This document shows positions 26,553 through 35,747 of a stretch of DNA of 64,000 nucleotides, one piece after another. A model generated the notes under the pieces. The model saw only the letters and a list, made by a program, of their open reading frames with translations, made no database searches and was not told the origin of the DNA. The stretch's first letter is position 1, and the number at the start of each line of letters is the position of its first letter. A program made the position numbers and the translations under genes. The DNA is from Ignavibacteria bacterium (lineage in GTDB: Bacteria; Bacteroidota; Ignavibacteria; Ignavibacteriales; Ignavibacteriaceae): assembly GCA_030684555.1 (NCBI GenBank), contig JAUXVN010000004.1, positions 40,322 to 104,321 of the forward strand, given 5' to 3'.

Positions 26553-28328
26553 ATGGCTTATAATATGTTATCAATAGACGGAATTAACGGTTTCGTCAAT
26601 GATTGGCAGACGAGCCAAACTAAAAAGAAAGTTGACCCGCTTACCAAGAAAAAAGAAAAGTGGGCTAATCTTCAAACCGCTTATACTACTATGGTGGATA
26701 AACTAGGTGCCCTTAAGTCCATATCCTATGCTTTACAACAAACCGGAAACTCCTCTGCATTTTTAGTCAAAAAAGCAACCTCTTCAAATACTACATTTGC
26801 TGATATAACTTCTACAAGTGCGGCACAATTAGGATCGCATTCTCTTAGAATTAATCAACTCGCAAAGAGTGATACTGTAATTTCGTTAGATCAAACTTCA
26901 ACTGCAGATTCGGCAACAATTCTCGGTCCCGGAACTCATAGCATGGTGGTAACTTCAGGTGATGGTAGTGGTGGAGTTATGACGAGTAGTATTGATGTTG
27001 TTTTTGAAGTCTCAGATTTCACAGACGGCAAGATTTCCAATAAAAAAGTAATTGAAAAAATTCAAAGTGCTATTAATTCAGATAAAGCTATAGTATTATC
27101 AAATTCAGTTACAGGCAGTACAGCAAGTGCCGGAACTTTCAATCTCAATTTAAATGGTAAAGAAACCCAAATAACTTACGCTGCCGGAGATTACAGCGAT
27201 GTAATGGATAGTATTGCTACTCAAATCAATGCAGTTAGCGGAGTTTCTGCGGAGAAAGTAGTTGATGGAGCAAATTTTCAACTAAAAATTACGGTTACAG
27301 ATTCCACAAAACATCTCACTATCAATGGAGATACAAGCGGGATATTATCAGAATTGAATATCGCGGCAGATAAAGTTATTGGTGGTTCCGGGTTATTAAA
27401 TGCTTCTATTTTTACACCTTCTGACTCACTTTCTCAATTATCATTAGCTACTAAAAAATCTGGTGAAGGATATAAATTATTATCCATTCAAGATGTAAAC
27501 GGCGGACAAGCACTTTCAAGTCTAGGACTTAATCTTGGTGGTACAAGGACTGCATTTGTTCAGGATACTGCAGGGACAGATACTCCCGGATTTATTTACA
27601 CCACAGATTTATTGAATGCTAAAATTGAATTTAATGGAATTAGTGTAGAAAGAAATTCGAACTCAATTTCAGATCTAATTCCCGGTTCCACGGTAACGTT
27701 AAAATCTCTTATGAAAGATACCGATACCACAGCTAACCTAACCGTTGCCAGTGATTCCGCTGTGGTTACTGAAAAAATACAAGATTACATTAAGAAATTA
27801 AATGAAATTTATCTTTTCTTAAGAGAAAAGACTAAATCTACAAAAGACGAAGGACGGGGTATTCTAGTCGGAGATACGGCTGCTGATACATTATTAAATC
27901 TTTTTACTTCTGCATCAGTTGGTGCTGTTTCCGGTTTAAATCCAAACGAACTTAATTCTTTATCTAAACTTGGAATTACTTTCAGTGTTACTGATGGATT
28001 GACATTATCAGATGCTTCAAAACTTGAAAAAGCAATAAAGGAATATCCTGAGCAAGTTGAAGCTGTTTTTAATTCAGATAATGGCGTCGCTAAAAAGATT
28101 TATTCCCGAATAGAACTTTACATTAATGCAGATGGATACCTTTATAAATCAAAAAATAGTTTTGACAGATCAATAAGTTATCTTGATGATAGAATCAAAG
28201 CGTCTGAAGAAAAAATCGATAAAAATACTTCAGATCTTAGACTTAGGTATATGAAATCTATGTCACGAATGAATGCAATTTTATCGAGTCAGTCCACTTT
28301 TATTATGAGTAATGGATTTTATAAATAA
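26553..28328 (+). CDS. fliD: Flagellar hook-associated protein 2 (filament cap) FliD
   Basis: 591 aa. The N-terminal FliD domain (MLSIDGINGFVNDWQTSQTK, KWANLQTAYTTMVDKLGALK, FADITSTSAAQLGSHSLRIN, QLAKSD) and the C-terminal FliD domain (IQDYIKKLNEIYLFLREKTK, LSKLGITFSVTDGLTLSDAS, and a final coiled-coil helix) are both clear. FliD forms the cap at the filament tip under which flagellin folds. AGGTAGGA precedes the ATG. Its TAA overlaps the ATG of the next small gene by one base, so the two are coupled. Confidence 0.92.
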   Translation: MAYNMLSIDGINGFVNDWQTSQTKKKVDPLTKKKEKWANLQTAYTTMVDKLGALKSISYALQQTGNSSAFLVKKATSSNTTFADITSTSAAQLGSHSLRINQLAKSDTVISLDQTSTADSATILGPGTHSMVVTSGDGSGGVMTSSIDVVFEVSDFTDGKISNKKVIEKIQSAINSDKAIVLSNSVTGSTASAGTFNLNLNGKETQITYAAGDYSDVMDSIATQINAVSGVSAEKVVDGANFQLKITVTDSTKHLTINGDTSGILSELNIAADKVIGGSGLLNASIFTPSDSLSQLSLATKKSGEGYKLLSIQDVNGGQALSSLGLNLGGTRTAFVQDTAGTDTPGFIYTTDLLNAKIEFNGISVERNSNSISDLIPGSTVTLKSLMKDTDTTANLTVASDSAVVTEKIQDYIKKLNEIYLFLREKTKSTKDEGRGILVGDTAADTLLNLFTSASVGAVSGLNPNELNSLSKLGITFSVTDGLTLSDASKLEKAIKEYPEQVEAVFNSDNGVAKKIYSRIELYINADGYLYKSKNSFDRSISYLDDRIKASEEKIDKNTSDLRLRYMKSMSRMNAILSSQSTFIMSNGFYK

Positions 28329-28660
28329 TGGAAACTGCCGAACACAAAAATCACGAATTGATGTTGAAACTTGATAATGTTGCGGATTCTTTCGATCTCC
28401 TAAACTTTGAAAACTTTGACGAACTCTTTCCAAAGGTTCTTAATGAGATGGAGTTAATTCACAAGATTAAATCTGCTTTGATTGCAACATATGGTTCGGA
28501 GAATTTATTGGAGTTTGAATCTGAAGCCAATTTCAAAGTGAAAATAATTGAAGAGCGATTTGCTACTATAGTAAAAATGTTTTCCGGAGAAGAGAAACGG
28601 TTGAAAAAAGAATTAGCCTCTTCAATGAACAAGAAAAAGTTATCGGTTTATAATAGGTAA
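28328..28660 (+). CDS. Small helical protein in the FliT position
   Basis: 110 aa, acidic at the start and basic at the end, predicted all-helical (MLKLDNVADSFDLLNFENFD, FKVKIIEERFATIVKMFSGE, KRLKKELASSMNKKKLSVYN). I do not recognise the family from sequence. Position (translationally coupled to fliD and followed by flgM), size and helical content match FliT-like export chaperones, which bind FliD. Treat FliT as a positional guess. Confidence 0.6.
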   Translation: METAEHKNHELMLKLDNVADSFDLLNFENFDELFPKVLNEMELIHKIKSALIATYGSENLLEFESEANFKVKIIEERFATIVKMFSGEEKRLKKELASSMNKKKLSVYNR

Positions 28661-28739
28661 TTTGGTGTAAATAAAAAATCTTTGATGATTCGCTTAACTA
28701 ATTTAAAAAATATACGATAGTATGGTACAAATGTGGATG

Positions 28740-28763
28740 TTTACTCTAAGAAATCAGAGTAAA
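28740..28763 (+). other. Small hairpin upstream of flgM
   Basis: TTTACTCT-AAGAAATC-AGAGTAAA, a perfect 8-bp AT-rich stem 45 nt before the flgM start, followed by TTTAAAG. It could be a weak terminator of the fliS-fliD unit, a processing site or a binding site; the sequence does not decide. Confidence 0.4.
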
Positions 28764-28807
28764 TTTAAAGTCGCACAGAAAACCAGTTCAATATCAAAGG
28801 TAATATA

Positions 28808-29056
28808 ATGGAAATTAAAGGTGTGGGTACAAATATTTTTGTACCGAAAGAAGTGGCTAATCCCAAAGTAAAAAACAGTGAAATTACTGTTCAAAAAGAT
28901 AAAGTAGAGATTTCTGAAATGGCAAAACAAATGCAAACGGAAAAAATCGAAATTAAAAACGAGACTCTTATCAGAGAGCGCATCGCCAATAAATTTTATG
29001 ACTCGGATGAAGTTGTAAACCATGTTGCCGGAGCCATCTTAAAAGAGTTTGAATAA
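28808..29056 (+). CDS. flgM: Anti-sigma-28 factor FlgM-like
   Basis: 82 aa. The N-terminal half is polar and probably disordered. The second half carries the FlgM pattern: DKVEISEMAKQMQ, then RERIANKFYDSDEVVNHVAG and AILKEFE (family: D.v.lS..a.....; i..g.Y.vd...iA..ll). FlgM holds sigma-28 inactive until the hook is complete and FlgM is exported. A sigma-28 promoter in front of flagellin in this window supports that circuit. AAGG lies 9 nt before the ATG. Confidence 0.75.
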   Translation: MEIKGVGTNIFVPKEVANPKVKNSEITVQKDKVEISEMAKQMQTEKIEIKNETLIRERIANKFYDSDEVVNHVAGAILKEFE

Positions 29057-29058
29057 TT

Positions 29059-29135
29059 AACCCCCTTAATATTTTTGTGTGAGTTTGTAGTTTCTCTTGT
29101 AAAAAGGTTATATTGAAATAAAAAAATAGGGGGTT
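29059..29135 (+). promoter_or_regulatory. Long-range inverted repeat over the start of the kinase gene
   Basis: AACCCCCT (29059-29066) and AGGGGGTT (29128-29135) are perfect complements 61 nt apart, and the right arm is followed by a T-rich run. The right arm also holds the only G-rich, Shine-Dalgarno-like stretch before the kinase ATG at 29147. It could be a long-looped terminator after flgM or a structure that hides the binding site. Confidence 0.45.
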
Positions 29136-29146
29136 TTTATTTCAGT

Positions 29147-29848
29147 ATGATTAAAGAAGAAAAAATACAGGAAAACAAACTTCACATTTTAGGACGGCTC
29201 TCCGCCGGCTTAATTCATGAAATTCGTAATCCACTTTCTGTCATTAATCTTAATCTTGACTACATAAAAATCTATAAGGATGAACTTAATCCAGAGATGA
29301 ATGAGTGTATCAACGCCTGCCTCGAATCATCTGAACGAATTAATCAACTAATAGAAAATTTTTTAGACTTCTCGAAAAAAAATCATTCAACTGATGAGTA
29401 TGCCTCCATTAATGTAGTAACCGAAAAAGCTGTTGAGATAATGTTGGCGACTTGCAGAAAATCTAATATCGAGTTGCAAACAATTCTGCAAGAGGACATT
29501 CCAAAGGTAAAATTTCAAACATTAAAAATGCTTCAAGTGTTTCTTAACCTTATGACTAATGCTGTTGAAGCCTCTCTTTCCGGTGGGAAAATCATTTTGC
29601 GTTCATATAAAAAAGAAGTAAAGAATGATAGCTTTGTGTTTTGGGAAATTGTGGATAACGGTACTGGAATAGAAGATGACGATAGAGAAAAAATCTTTAC
29701 TGATTTTTATACAAATAAAGAAACAGGAATCGGTATCGGATTAAGTGTCTGTAAAATGTTGTTAGATGAACATAACGCAGAACTTGAATTTGAAAGTGAA
29801 TTCGGTAAGGGTTCACGTTTCATAATAAAATTTAATATTGGCGGTTAA
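29147..29848 (+). CDS. Soluble sensor histidine kinase, FlrB/FleS-like
   Basis: 233 aa, only the kinase core. The HisKA phosphoacceptor lies in GRLSAGLIHEIRNPLSVINL (His about residue 24), followed by the N box (MLQVFLNLMTNAVEASLSGG), G1 (DNGTGIEDDD) and G2 (GIGIGLSVCKML). There is no sensor or membrane segment, so its input must come from a partner, as for FlrB/FleS-type kinases of flagellar cascades. The next gene, an NtrC-type regulator, starts 7 nt after its stop. Regulation of late or sigma-54-dependent flagellar genes is inferred from the neighbours. Confidence 0.85.
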   Translation: MIKEEKIQENKLHILGRLSAGLIHEIRNPLSVINLNLDYIKIYKDELNPEMNECINACLESSERINQLIENFLDFSKKNHSTDEYASINVVTEKAVEIMLATCRKSNIELQTILQEDIPKVKFQTLKMLQVFLNLMTNAVEASLSGGKIILRSYKKEVKNDSFVFWEIVDNGTGIEDDDREKIFTDFYTNKETGIGIGLSVCKMLLDEHNAELEFESEFGKGSRFIIKFNIGG

Positions 29849-29855
29849 AAGAATT

Positions 29856-31250
29856 ATGAATAGAAAAATATTAATTATAGATGATGATGAATTAGTATGT
29901 GTGGCACTTAAACGCGTACTCAACAAACTCGGGTATGAATCCGATTTTTGTTTGAATGGTGATGAAGCCCCCGACCGAATTATTGATTTCGAACCCGATA
30001 TTATTTTACTCGATATTTATTTGACTACACATAACGGGCTAGAACTTTTAAAAGATTTTCAAAAACGGCATTTCAACATTCCGGTGATAATGATTACCGG
30101 TTACTCGGATGTGAAAATTGCCGTGAACGCAATGAAAACCGGGGCATTCGATTTTCTTTTAAAACCGATTGACCTTGATCAACTTCAACTCGCAATTGAT
30201 AAAGCACTGAATGTTGTTTATCTGAAAAACGAAGTTGACAGACTTCAACTCAGATTAAAGGAAGATGTATTAACGCGAGAATTTTTCGGAACCGGAAATA
30301 AAATGCATCGTTTATTATCTTCAGTTGAAAAACTTGCTAAAAGTTCCGACACAACAATTCTAATTGAAGGTGAAAGCGGAACCGGAAAAGAAATGATAGC
30401 TAAGTTTATTCATCAAAATAGTCCCCGTAATGATGCTCCGTTCATTCAAATTAACTGCTCGGCAATTCCGAAAGAACTTGCAGAAAGTGAATTCTTTGGA
30501 CACGAAAGAGGGGCATTCACCGGCGCACTTCAAAAAACAAAACTCGGGAAATTTGAATTAGCTTCAAAAGGGACAATTCTACTTGATGAGATTGGTGAGT
30601 TATCGCTTGATTTACAAGCTAAACTGCTTCGGGTTCTACAAGAGAAAAAATTCTTCCGGCTTGGCGGTGAAAAAGAAATTGCTATTGATGTTAGAATTTT
30701 AGCCGCTACAAATAGAAGTCTTGAAGAAGAAGTAAGAAACGGAAGGTTTAGAGAAGATTTATACTATCGTTTAAATGTTGCAAATATTGTAGTTCCTCCG
30801 TTACGTGAAAGGAAAGAGGATATTCCATTATTAGCATATTCCTTTTTAAAAGAGTTCGCTTCGAAGTTTGGAAAGCAAATTAAAGGTATTGACGAAGGGG
30901 CACTTGAATTATTGAAAAACTATTCATGGAAAGGAAATGTTCGAGAGCTGAGAAATGTTCTTGAAAGAGCAATAATACTTCTTGAAGATGATGAATTAAA
31001 AGAAAGACATCTTCATTTTATGAAAACACAAAACAATGTTCTATCAAAAGATGATGACGATAAATTTATACTTAAAATTCCCCCAAAAGGAATTCCGATT
31101 GAAGTTGTTCTAAAAACATTAATTCAGAAGACATTAAAAATTACTAATGGAAATCAGGTTAAAGCCGCTAAAGTATTGGGGCTTTCTCGTTCTAAACTTC
31201 GTTACCGGATGGAACAACTTGGAATTGAAGTAACAAAAAATATTCAATAG
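29856..31250 (+). CDS. NtrC-family sigma-54 response regulator, FlrC/FleR-like
   Basis: 464 aa from the ATG at 29856; an in-frame TTG at 29838 would overlap the kinase gene and is less likely. Receiver domain (MNRKILIIDDDELVCVALKR; phosphoacceptor Asp in IILLDIYL, about residue 53; conserved Lys in LLKPIDL), AAA+ domain (Walker A GESGTGKE, sigma-54 contact motif GAFTGA, Walker B ILLDEIGELS) and a Fis-type helix-turn-helix (NQVKAAKVLGLSRSKLRYRM). It would activate sigma-54 promoters when phosphorylated by the adjacent kinase. Being next to flgM points to flagellar genes as targets. Confidence 0.88.
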   Translation: MNRKILIIDDDELVCVALKRVLNKLGYESDFCLNGDEAPDRIIDFEPDIILLDIYLTTHNGLELLKDFQKRHFNIPVIMITGYSDVKIAVNAMKTGAFDFLLKPIDLDQLQLAIDKALNVVYLKNEVDRLQLRLKEDVLTREFFGTGNKMHRLLSSVEKLAKSSDTTILIEGESGTGKEMIAKFIHQNSPRNDAPFIQINCSAIPKELAESEFFGHERGAFTGALQKTKLGKFELASKGTILLDEIGELSLDLQAKLLRVLQEKKFFRLGGEKEIAIDVRILAATNRSLEEEVRNGRFREDLYYRLNVANIVVPPLRERKEDIPLLAYSFLKEFASKFGKQIKGIDEGALELLKNYSWKGNVRELRNVLERAIILLEDDELKERHLHFMKTQNNVLSKDDDDKFILKIPPKGIPIEVVLKTLIQKTLKITNGNQVKAAKVLGLSRSKLRYRMEQLGIEVTKNIQ

Positions 31251-31275
31251 AAAAATCGGAACAAATTTTATAACA

Positions 31276-32004
31276 TTAATTCGATTCAATTTTCCCGGTT
31301 AAAAATGCCTTTCGTTTCTTTTCCGGAAATTTTTCGATTGCATACCTTAACATAGTTCGGGGCATCTTTTTATAATTTTCAGTTAAGAAGATATCCAAAC
31401 CTACGGGATCAGGTTTACCCGCTTCCCGTAACATCCAACCAACGGCTTTATGCATTAAATCTTCATTATCATTCATAAGTAAAAGTGCAAGTTGAAAAGT
31501 GGGAGAAGTTTCTTTCTCTTTAATAAATGCGTAAGTCGAAACCATTGCAATTCTTCGTTCCCATAGCATTGATGATTTTGCTAATTCCAAAAGAATATCT
31601 TTCGGCTTGTTTAGAAGATATTTACCAAAAATTTTATACGCACTTGAATCGACTAAATCCCAGTTGTTAATGTATTTTGTATGAGCCAGGTATTTATCAA
31701 TAATTTCTTTCTTTAGTTCCATTGTGGATTTTTCGAAATGACGGGTAATGATAAACAATGCAATTAATCGCTCTTCATGAAACTTTGATTTTAATAGTGA
31801 GAAAGAATCATCTATCGAAAGTCCGCTAAATTTTTTGGCGATACTTCGAGAAACGGGGACGGTAATTCCAAGAAAAATATCTCCCTCTGCATATTCACCT
31901 TTACCCGTTTTAAAAAATCGTTGTAAAAATTTTGCTTTCGAAGGATTTTCTAAACGACGAATTTCTGCTTTAACTTCTTTTAATCTTACGCCTTTACTCG
32001 ACAT
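31276..32004 (-). CDS. DNA alkylation repair protein, AlkD-like
   Basis: 242 aa from the ATG at 32002-32004, preceded by AAGGAAAAA; an upstream in-frame start would add 21 poorly fitting residues. It consists of ALK-type HEAT helices (GITVPVSRSIAKKFSGLSID, HEERLIALFIITRHFEKSTM, INNWDLVDSSAYKIFGKYLL, MHKAVGWMLREAGKPDPVGL). AlkD-family glycosylases remove bulky or positively charged N3/N7-alkylated purines; NNWDLVD and the following helices are the usual conserved core. It is convergent with the flagellar regulator gene and unrelated to it. Confidence 0.85.
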   Translation of the reverse strand: MSSKGVRLKEVKAEIRRLENPSKAKFLQRFFKTGKGEYAEGDIFLGITVPVSRSIAKKFSGLSIDDSFSLLKSKFHEERLIALFIITRHFEKSTMELKKEIIDKYLAHTKYINNWDLVDSSAYKIFGKYLLNKPKDILLELAKSSMLWERRIAMVSTYAFIKEKETSPTFQLALLLMNDNEDLMHKAVGWMLREAGKPDPVGLDIFLTENYKKMPRTMLRYAIEKFPEKKRKAFLTGKIESN

Positions 32005-32087
32005 AAATTTTTCCTTAAAAAAAAGAGTAATGCAAGTATTTCTATTTACATTACTCTGAGTGAACATATAAAATATTTTTATTTATA

Positions 32088-33251
32088 CTATCCCATAAAG
32101 AAACTTAACATTATACCTGCGGCTACAGCACTTCCGATAACACCTGCAACATTTGGAGCCATAGCGTGCATTAACAGGTGGTTTGTTTTATCATATTGTA
32201 AACCAACCATTTGTGAAACACGTGCACTATCGGGAACAGCAGAGACACCTGAGTTTCCAATCAATGGATTAATTTTATTTTCATCACTTAAGAAGAGGTT
32301 CATTAATTTAGCAAACAATATTCCTCCCGTTGTAGCAATTACAAACGAAACCGCACCAAGCACAAAAATACCAATTGAAGCAGGGGTTAAGAATGTTGTT
32401 GCTTGAGTGGAAGCACCGACAGTTAATCCGATAAGAATTGTTACTATATCAATCAAAGCTCCTTTGGCGGTATCAGCGAGTCGTTTCGTTACACCACTTT
32501 CTTTTAAAAGATTTCCGAAGAATAACATTCCCAATAATGGCAGAGCACTTGGTGTTATAAAGCATGTCAGCAGTAAACCGATGATTGGGAACATAACCTT
32601 TTCGGTTTTAGATACCGTTCTGGGGGGTTTCATTCTTATTCTTCGTTCTTTGTCATTTGTAAGTAACTTCATTATCGGAGGTTGAATAACCGGAACGAGA
32701 GCCATGTAGGAATAGGCTGAAACCGCAATTGCACCAACTAGTTCCGGAGCTAATTTTGATGAAAGAAAAATTGCAGTAGGTCCATCAGCACCACCAATAA
32801 TTGCTATTGCGGCTGCTTGTTCCGGGAGGTAACCAAGAGCTAACGAAATTGTGTAAGCTCCAAAGATACCGAGTTGGGCGGCGGCTCCAAGCAAAATTAA
32901 TTTTGGATTGGAAAGCAGCGTGGAAAAATCAGTCATCGCTCCAATGCCTAAAAATATCAGTGGAGGATAAATTCCTTTTGTAACTCCAAAATAGAGATAA
33001 TTAAGAACACTCCCTTCTTCATAAATTCCGACCTGAAGTCCTGCCCCAAGATTAAATGGAATATTACCAATCAGCATTCCAAAACCAATTGGAATAAGTA
33101 GAAGAGGTTCGTAATCTTTAGCAATTGCAAGATAGATGAAAATTAGTGCAACAACAATCATTACCACGTGCCCTGCTGTAATATTTGCAAAGGCAGTATA
33201 ACTCATGAATTGTGTAAATCCATGAGAAATAAATTCAAAAAACTTCTCCAT
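32088..33251 (-). CDS. mmdB: Na+-translocating decarboxylase beta subunit (methylmalonyl-CoA decarboxylase B)
   Basis: 387 aa, about nine to eleven membrane segments. It carries the conserved Na+ site motif GGADGPTAIF (IIGGADGPTAIFLSSKLAPE), the GNSGVSAVPDSARVSQMVG stretch and the C-terminal APNVAGVIGSAVAAG, all hallmarks of OadB/MmdB/GcdB. It decarboxylates the carboxybiotin on the carrier and exports 1-2 Na+ per turnover. It is the last gene of the mut-mce-mmdADCB run, 2 nt after the biotin carrier. Assignment to methylmalonyl-CoA rather than oxaloacetate or glutaconyl-CoA rests on the mutase and epimerase next door. Confidence 0.93.
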   Translation of the reverse strand: MEKFFEFISHGFTQFMSYTAFANITAGHVVMIVVALIFIYLAIAKDYEPLLLIPIGFGMLIGNIPFNLGAGLQVGIYEEGSVLNYLYFGVTKGIYPPLIFLGIGAMTDFSTLLSNPKLILLGAAAQLGIFGAYTISLALGYLPEQAAAIAIIGGADGPTAIFLSSKLAPELVGAIAVSAYSYMALVPVIQPPIMKLLTNDKERRIRMKPPRTVSKTEKVMFPIIGLLLTCFITPSALPLLGMLFFGNLLKESGVTKRLADTAKGALIDIVTILIGLTVGASTQATTFLTPASIGIFVLGAVSFVIATTGGILFAKLMNLFLSDENKINPLIGNSGVSAVPDSARVSQMVGLQYDKTNHLLMHAMAPNVAGVIGSAVAAGIMLSFFMG

Positions 33252-33253
33252 AC

Positions 33254-33697
33254 TTAAACTCCGATCTCGATGAGAGAATCACCTTCAAGTACAGAGTCGC
33301 CCACTCTAATTTTTATTGATTTTATTATACCCTCTTTATCGGCATTGATATTGTTTTCCATCTTCATTGCTTCAAGAATAAGAAGTTTATCGCCAATTTT
33401 CACAGTATCACCTTCTTTAACAAAGACGTTTAGTATTGTTCCGGGGAGTGGTGATTTAACATGTCCGGCTCCCTTTAAAGAGGATGGGCTGCTGGTTTTT
33501 ACAGTTGAGGCGTGTGACTCCGTTGAAGGAGCGACTACCGATCTGACTAACTTTGGTGTTTTCGTTTGTTGAAGTTTCTTTTCAACTTCAACTTTGTATG
33601 TAGTTCCATTTACTTCTATTTCTGCAAGATTATCTTCGACATTCATAATTTCGACGTCGTACTCATTACCTTGTATAGTAAATTTAAATTTTTTCAT
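33254..33697 (-). CDS. mmdC: Biotin carboxyl carrier protein of the decarboxylase
   Basis: 147 aa. The C-terminal biotinyl domain (about 75-147) carries the biotinylation site EAMKMEN with flanking PLPGTILNVFVKEGDTVKIG; a Thr/Ser/Pro-containing linker (about 50-72) gives it reach; the N-terminal ~45 residues form a small beta domain (FKFTIQGNEYDVEIMNVEDN) common in such carriers. It shuttles CO2 as carboxybiotin from subunit A to the membrane subunit B. Confidence 0.92.
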   Translation of the reverse strand: MKKFKFTIQGNEYDVEIMNVEDNLAEIEVNGTTYKVEVEKKLQQTKTPKLVRSVVAPSTESHASTVKTSSPSSLKGAGHVKSPLPGTILNVFVKEGDTVKIGDKLLILEAMKMENNINADKEGIIKSIKIRVGDSVLEGDSLIEIGV

Positions 33698-33709
33698 TTT
33701 TACAATTCC

Positions 33710-34132
33710 TTATGATCTTGGATGTTGACGTAAACTATAAATTTTCGAACTCCATGGAGAATAAGTTCGCGCCACCTTATTAATCGTTAATACTAAACTT
33801 TCCTGATCGTGCTGTTCTTGAGAGTAGAGATATAGAGCCATTGCAATTGCTGCATTAACCTCACCTGTGTGAACATCCTCTTTCAAATCAGCAGATAATA
33901 TTTCTCCTTTTTTACTTTGTTTCTTTCGACGGAGATAATTGAGCACTTTAACTAAGTTCTTAAAGGCAATAAAAAGAAGAAACAAAGAAGAAAACACTAC
34001 CAGCATTCCGATAAAAGTTAATCCGATTCCCCAGGGATCAATTTTTTGAAACTCATGTGCATTTTCATGAATCGTTTCCATTGCTGCTACAGAATCAAAA
34101 ACTGCTACGCTATCAACAATTTGTGAATACAT
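33710..34132 (-). CDS. mmdD: OadG-like small subunit of the Na+ decarboxylase
   Basis: 140 aa with one membrane helix (GLTFIGMLVVFSSLFLLFIA, about residues 36-55), the OadG/MmdD signature position, followed by a basic stretch and a cytoplasmic tail (SKIYSLRQHPRS). In this family the subunit anchors and stabilises the complex. A strong AGGAGG lies just before the ATG. It sits between subunit A and the carrier. Confidence 0.8.
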   Translation of the reverse strand: MYSQIVDSVAVFDSVAAMETIHENAHEFQKIDPWGIGLTFIGMLVVFSSLFLLFIAFKNLVKVLNYLRRKKQSKKGEILSADLKEDVHTGEVNAAIAMALYLYSQEQHDQESLVLTINKVARTYSPWSSKIYSLRQHPRS

Positions 34133-34144
34133 TTTCTTCCTCCT

Positions 34145-35701
34145 TTATAATGGAATGTTAGCATGTTTTTTAGGTGGAAGAGTATCTTTTTTTGTTGCCA
34201 AAGATTGTAATGCTCTTATAACTCTGAAACGTGTATTACGTGGTTCAATGACGTCATCGATATAACCGTATTTTGCAGCAACATAAGGAGATGCGAATTT
34301 GTTGCGGTACTCTTCTTCTTTTTCAACTAAGAATTTTACACGTTCTTGAGGATCGGTTATTGTACTTAATTCTTTATTATGAAGAATTTCAATCGCTCCT
34401 TTTGGACCCATTACAGCAATCTCTGCACTTGGCCAGGCATAATTAATATCACCACGTAAATGCTTTGAACCCATAACGTCATATGCACCACCATAAGCTT
34501 TTCTTAAGATGATTGTGATTTTTGGGACGGTCGCTTCGCCATATGCAAAAAGAAGTTTTGCCCCGTGGATGATTATTCCACCGTACTCCTGTGCTGTGCC
34601 GGGGAGAAATCCGGGAACATCAACAAGGGTTACAATCGGAATATTAAATGCATCACAGAAGCGTACAAAACGTGCAGCTTTTCTTGATGAGTTAATGTCC
34701 AATACTCCCGCAAGGTAATTTGGTTGATTGGCAACAATACCAACGGGCTGACCATTAAAGCGTGCATAACCGGTTACTATGTTTGGAGCAAAATTTCTTT
34801 GTACTTCAAAAAATTCATGATAATCTACAACCGCATGAATAACATCTTTTACATCGTAAGGTTTGTTATTACTTTCGGGAATGATATGATTTAAGTGATC
34901 TTCCAATCTATTTATCGGATCATCGCAAGGTTGAATTGGAGGATCCTCAAGGTTGTTTTGTGGCAGGTAGCTAAGTAATTTTCTTATCAGAAGAATACCT
35001 TCATTTTCATCATCTGCAACAAAGTGAGTTACACCTGATTTTGTTCCGTGTACATAAGCACCGCCGAGTTCTTCATCGGTTACGGTTTCACCGGTTACAG
35101 TTTTTACAACCTTTGGACCCGTTACAAACATATAACTTGTATCTTTTGTCATGATTGTAAAATCAGTCAATGCCGGAGAATAAACTGCACCACCGGCACA
35201 TGGTCCGAATATTGCAGAAATTTGTGGAATAACTCCTGATGCTATAATATTTCTTTGGAAGATTTCAGCATAACCGCCGAGACTTTTTACTCCTTCTTGA
35301 ATACGAGCACCACCGCTGTCATTTATTCCGATTACAGGAGCACCAACTTTTAATGCTTTATCCATCACCTTGCAAATTTTTTGAGCGTACATTTCGGAGA
35401 GAGAACCCCCGAATACCGTAAAGTCTTGTGAGAAAACATAAACTAATCTTCCATCAATTGTGCCGTAGCCTGTAACTACACCATCTGATAAATATGCTTG
35501 CGATTCCAAACCGAAGTCGATACAACGGTGAGAAACGAACATATCAAATTCTTCGAAACTCCCTTCATCAAGCAGAAGGTCAATTCGTTCCCGTGCTGTT
35601 TGTTTTCCTTTTTTGTGTTGAGTTTCTATTCGTTTCTCTCCGCCACCCATCCGGGCTTGTTTGCGAAGGTCCATTAACTCTTTAATTTTATCGTTCATCA
35701 T
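34145..35701 (-). CDS. mmdA: Methylmalonyl-CoA decarboxylase alpha subunit (carboxyltransferase)
   Basis: 518 aa, the normal length for MmdA/propionyl-CoA carboxylase beta. N- and C-terminal crotonase-type carboxyltransferase domains are clear ([80 protein letters not shown]). It moves the carboxyl group of methylmalonyl-CoA to biotin. With subunits D, C and B it forms the Na+-pumping complex; the same subunit could also serve a propionyl-CoA carboxylase in the reverse direction. Confidence 0.92.
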   Translation of the reverse strand: MMNDKIKELMDLRKQARMGGGEKRIETQHKKGKQTARERIDLLLDEGSFEEFDMFVSHRCIDFGLESQAYLSDGVVTGYGTIDGRLVYVFSQDFTVFGGSLSEMYAQKICKVMDKALKVGAPVIGINDSGGARIQEGVKSLGGYAEIFQRNIIASGVIPQISAIFGPCAGGAVYSPALTDFTIMTKDTSYMFVTGPKVVKTVTGETVTDEELGGAYVHGTKSGVTHFVADDENEGILLIRKLLSYLPQNNLEDPPIQPCDDPINRLEDHLNHIIPESNNKPYDVKDVIHAVVDYHEFFEVQRNFAPNIVTGYARFNGQPVGIVANQPNYLAGVLDINSSRKAARFVRFCDAFNIPIVTLVDVPGFLPGTAQEYGGIIIHGAKLLFAYGEATVPKITIILRKAYGGAYDVMGSKHLRGDINYAWPSAEIAVMGPKGAIEILHNKELSTITDPQERVKFLVEKEEEYRNKFASPYVAAKYGYIDDVIEPRNTRFRVIRALQSLATKKDTLPPKKHANIPL

Positions 35702-35747
35702 TTTGTTATTTCCTTAATTAAATATTCATCTGAAATTCTAAAACTAT

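Noticed and set aside
28690..28745. Sigma-28 or sigma-54 promoter before flgM
   Set aside because: TTTAAAAAATATACGATAG lacks the 11-base spacing of sigma-28, and TGGTACAAATGTGGA lacks the GC at -12 needed for sigma-54.
31835..32059. Plus-strand frame opposite the AlkD-like gene
   Set aside because: Mirror frame of a conserved HEAT-repeat protein; no independent support.
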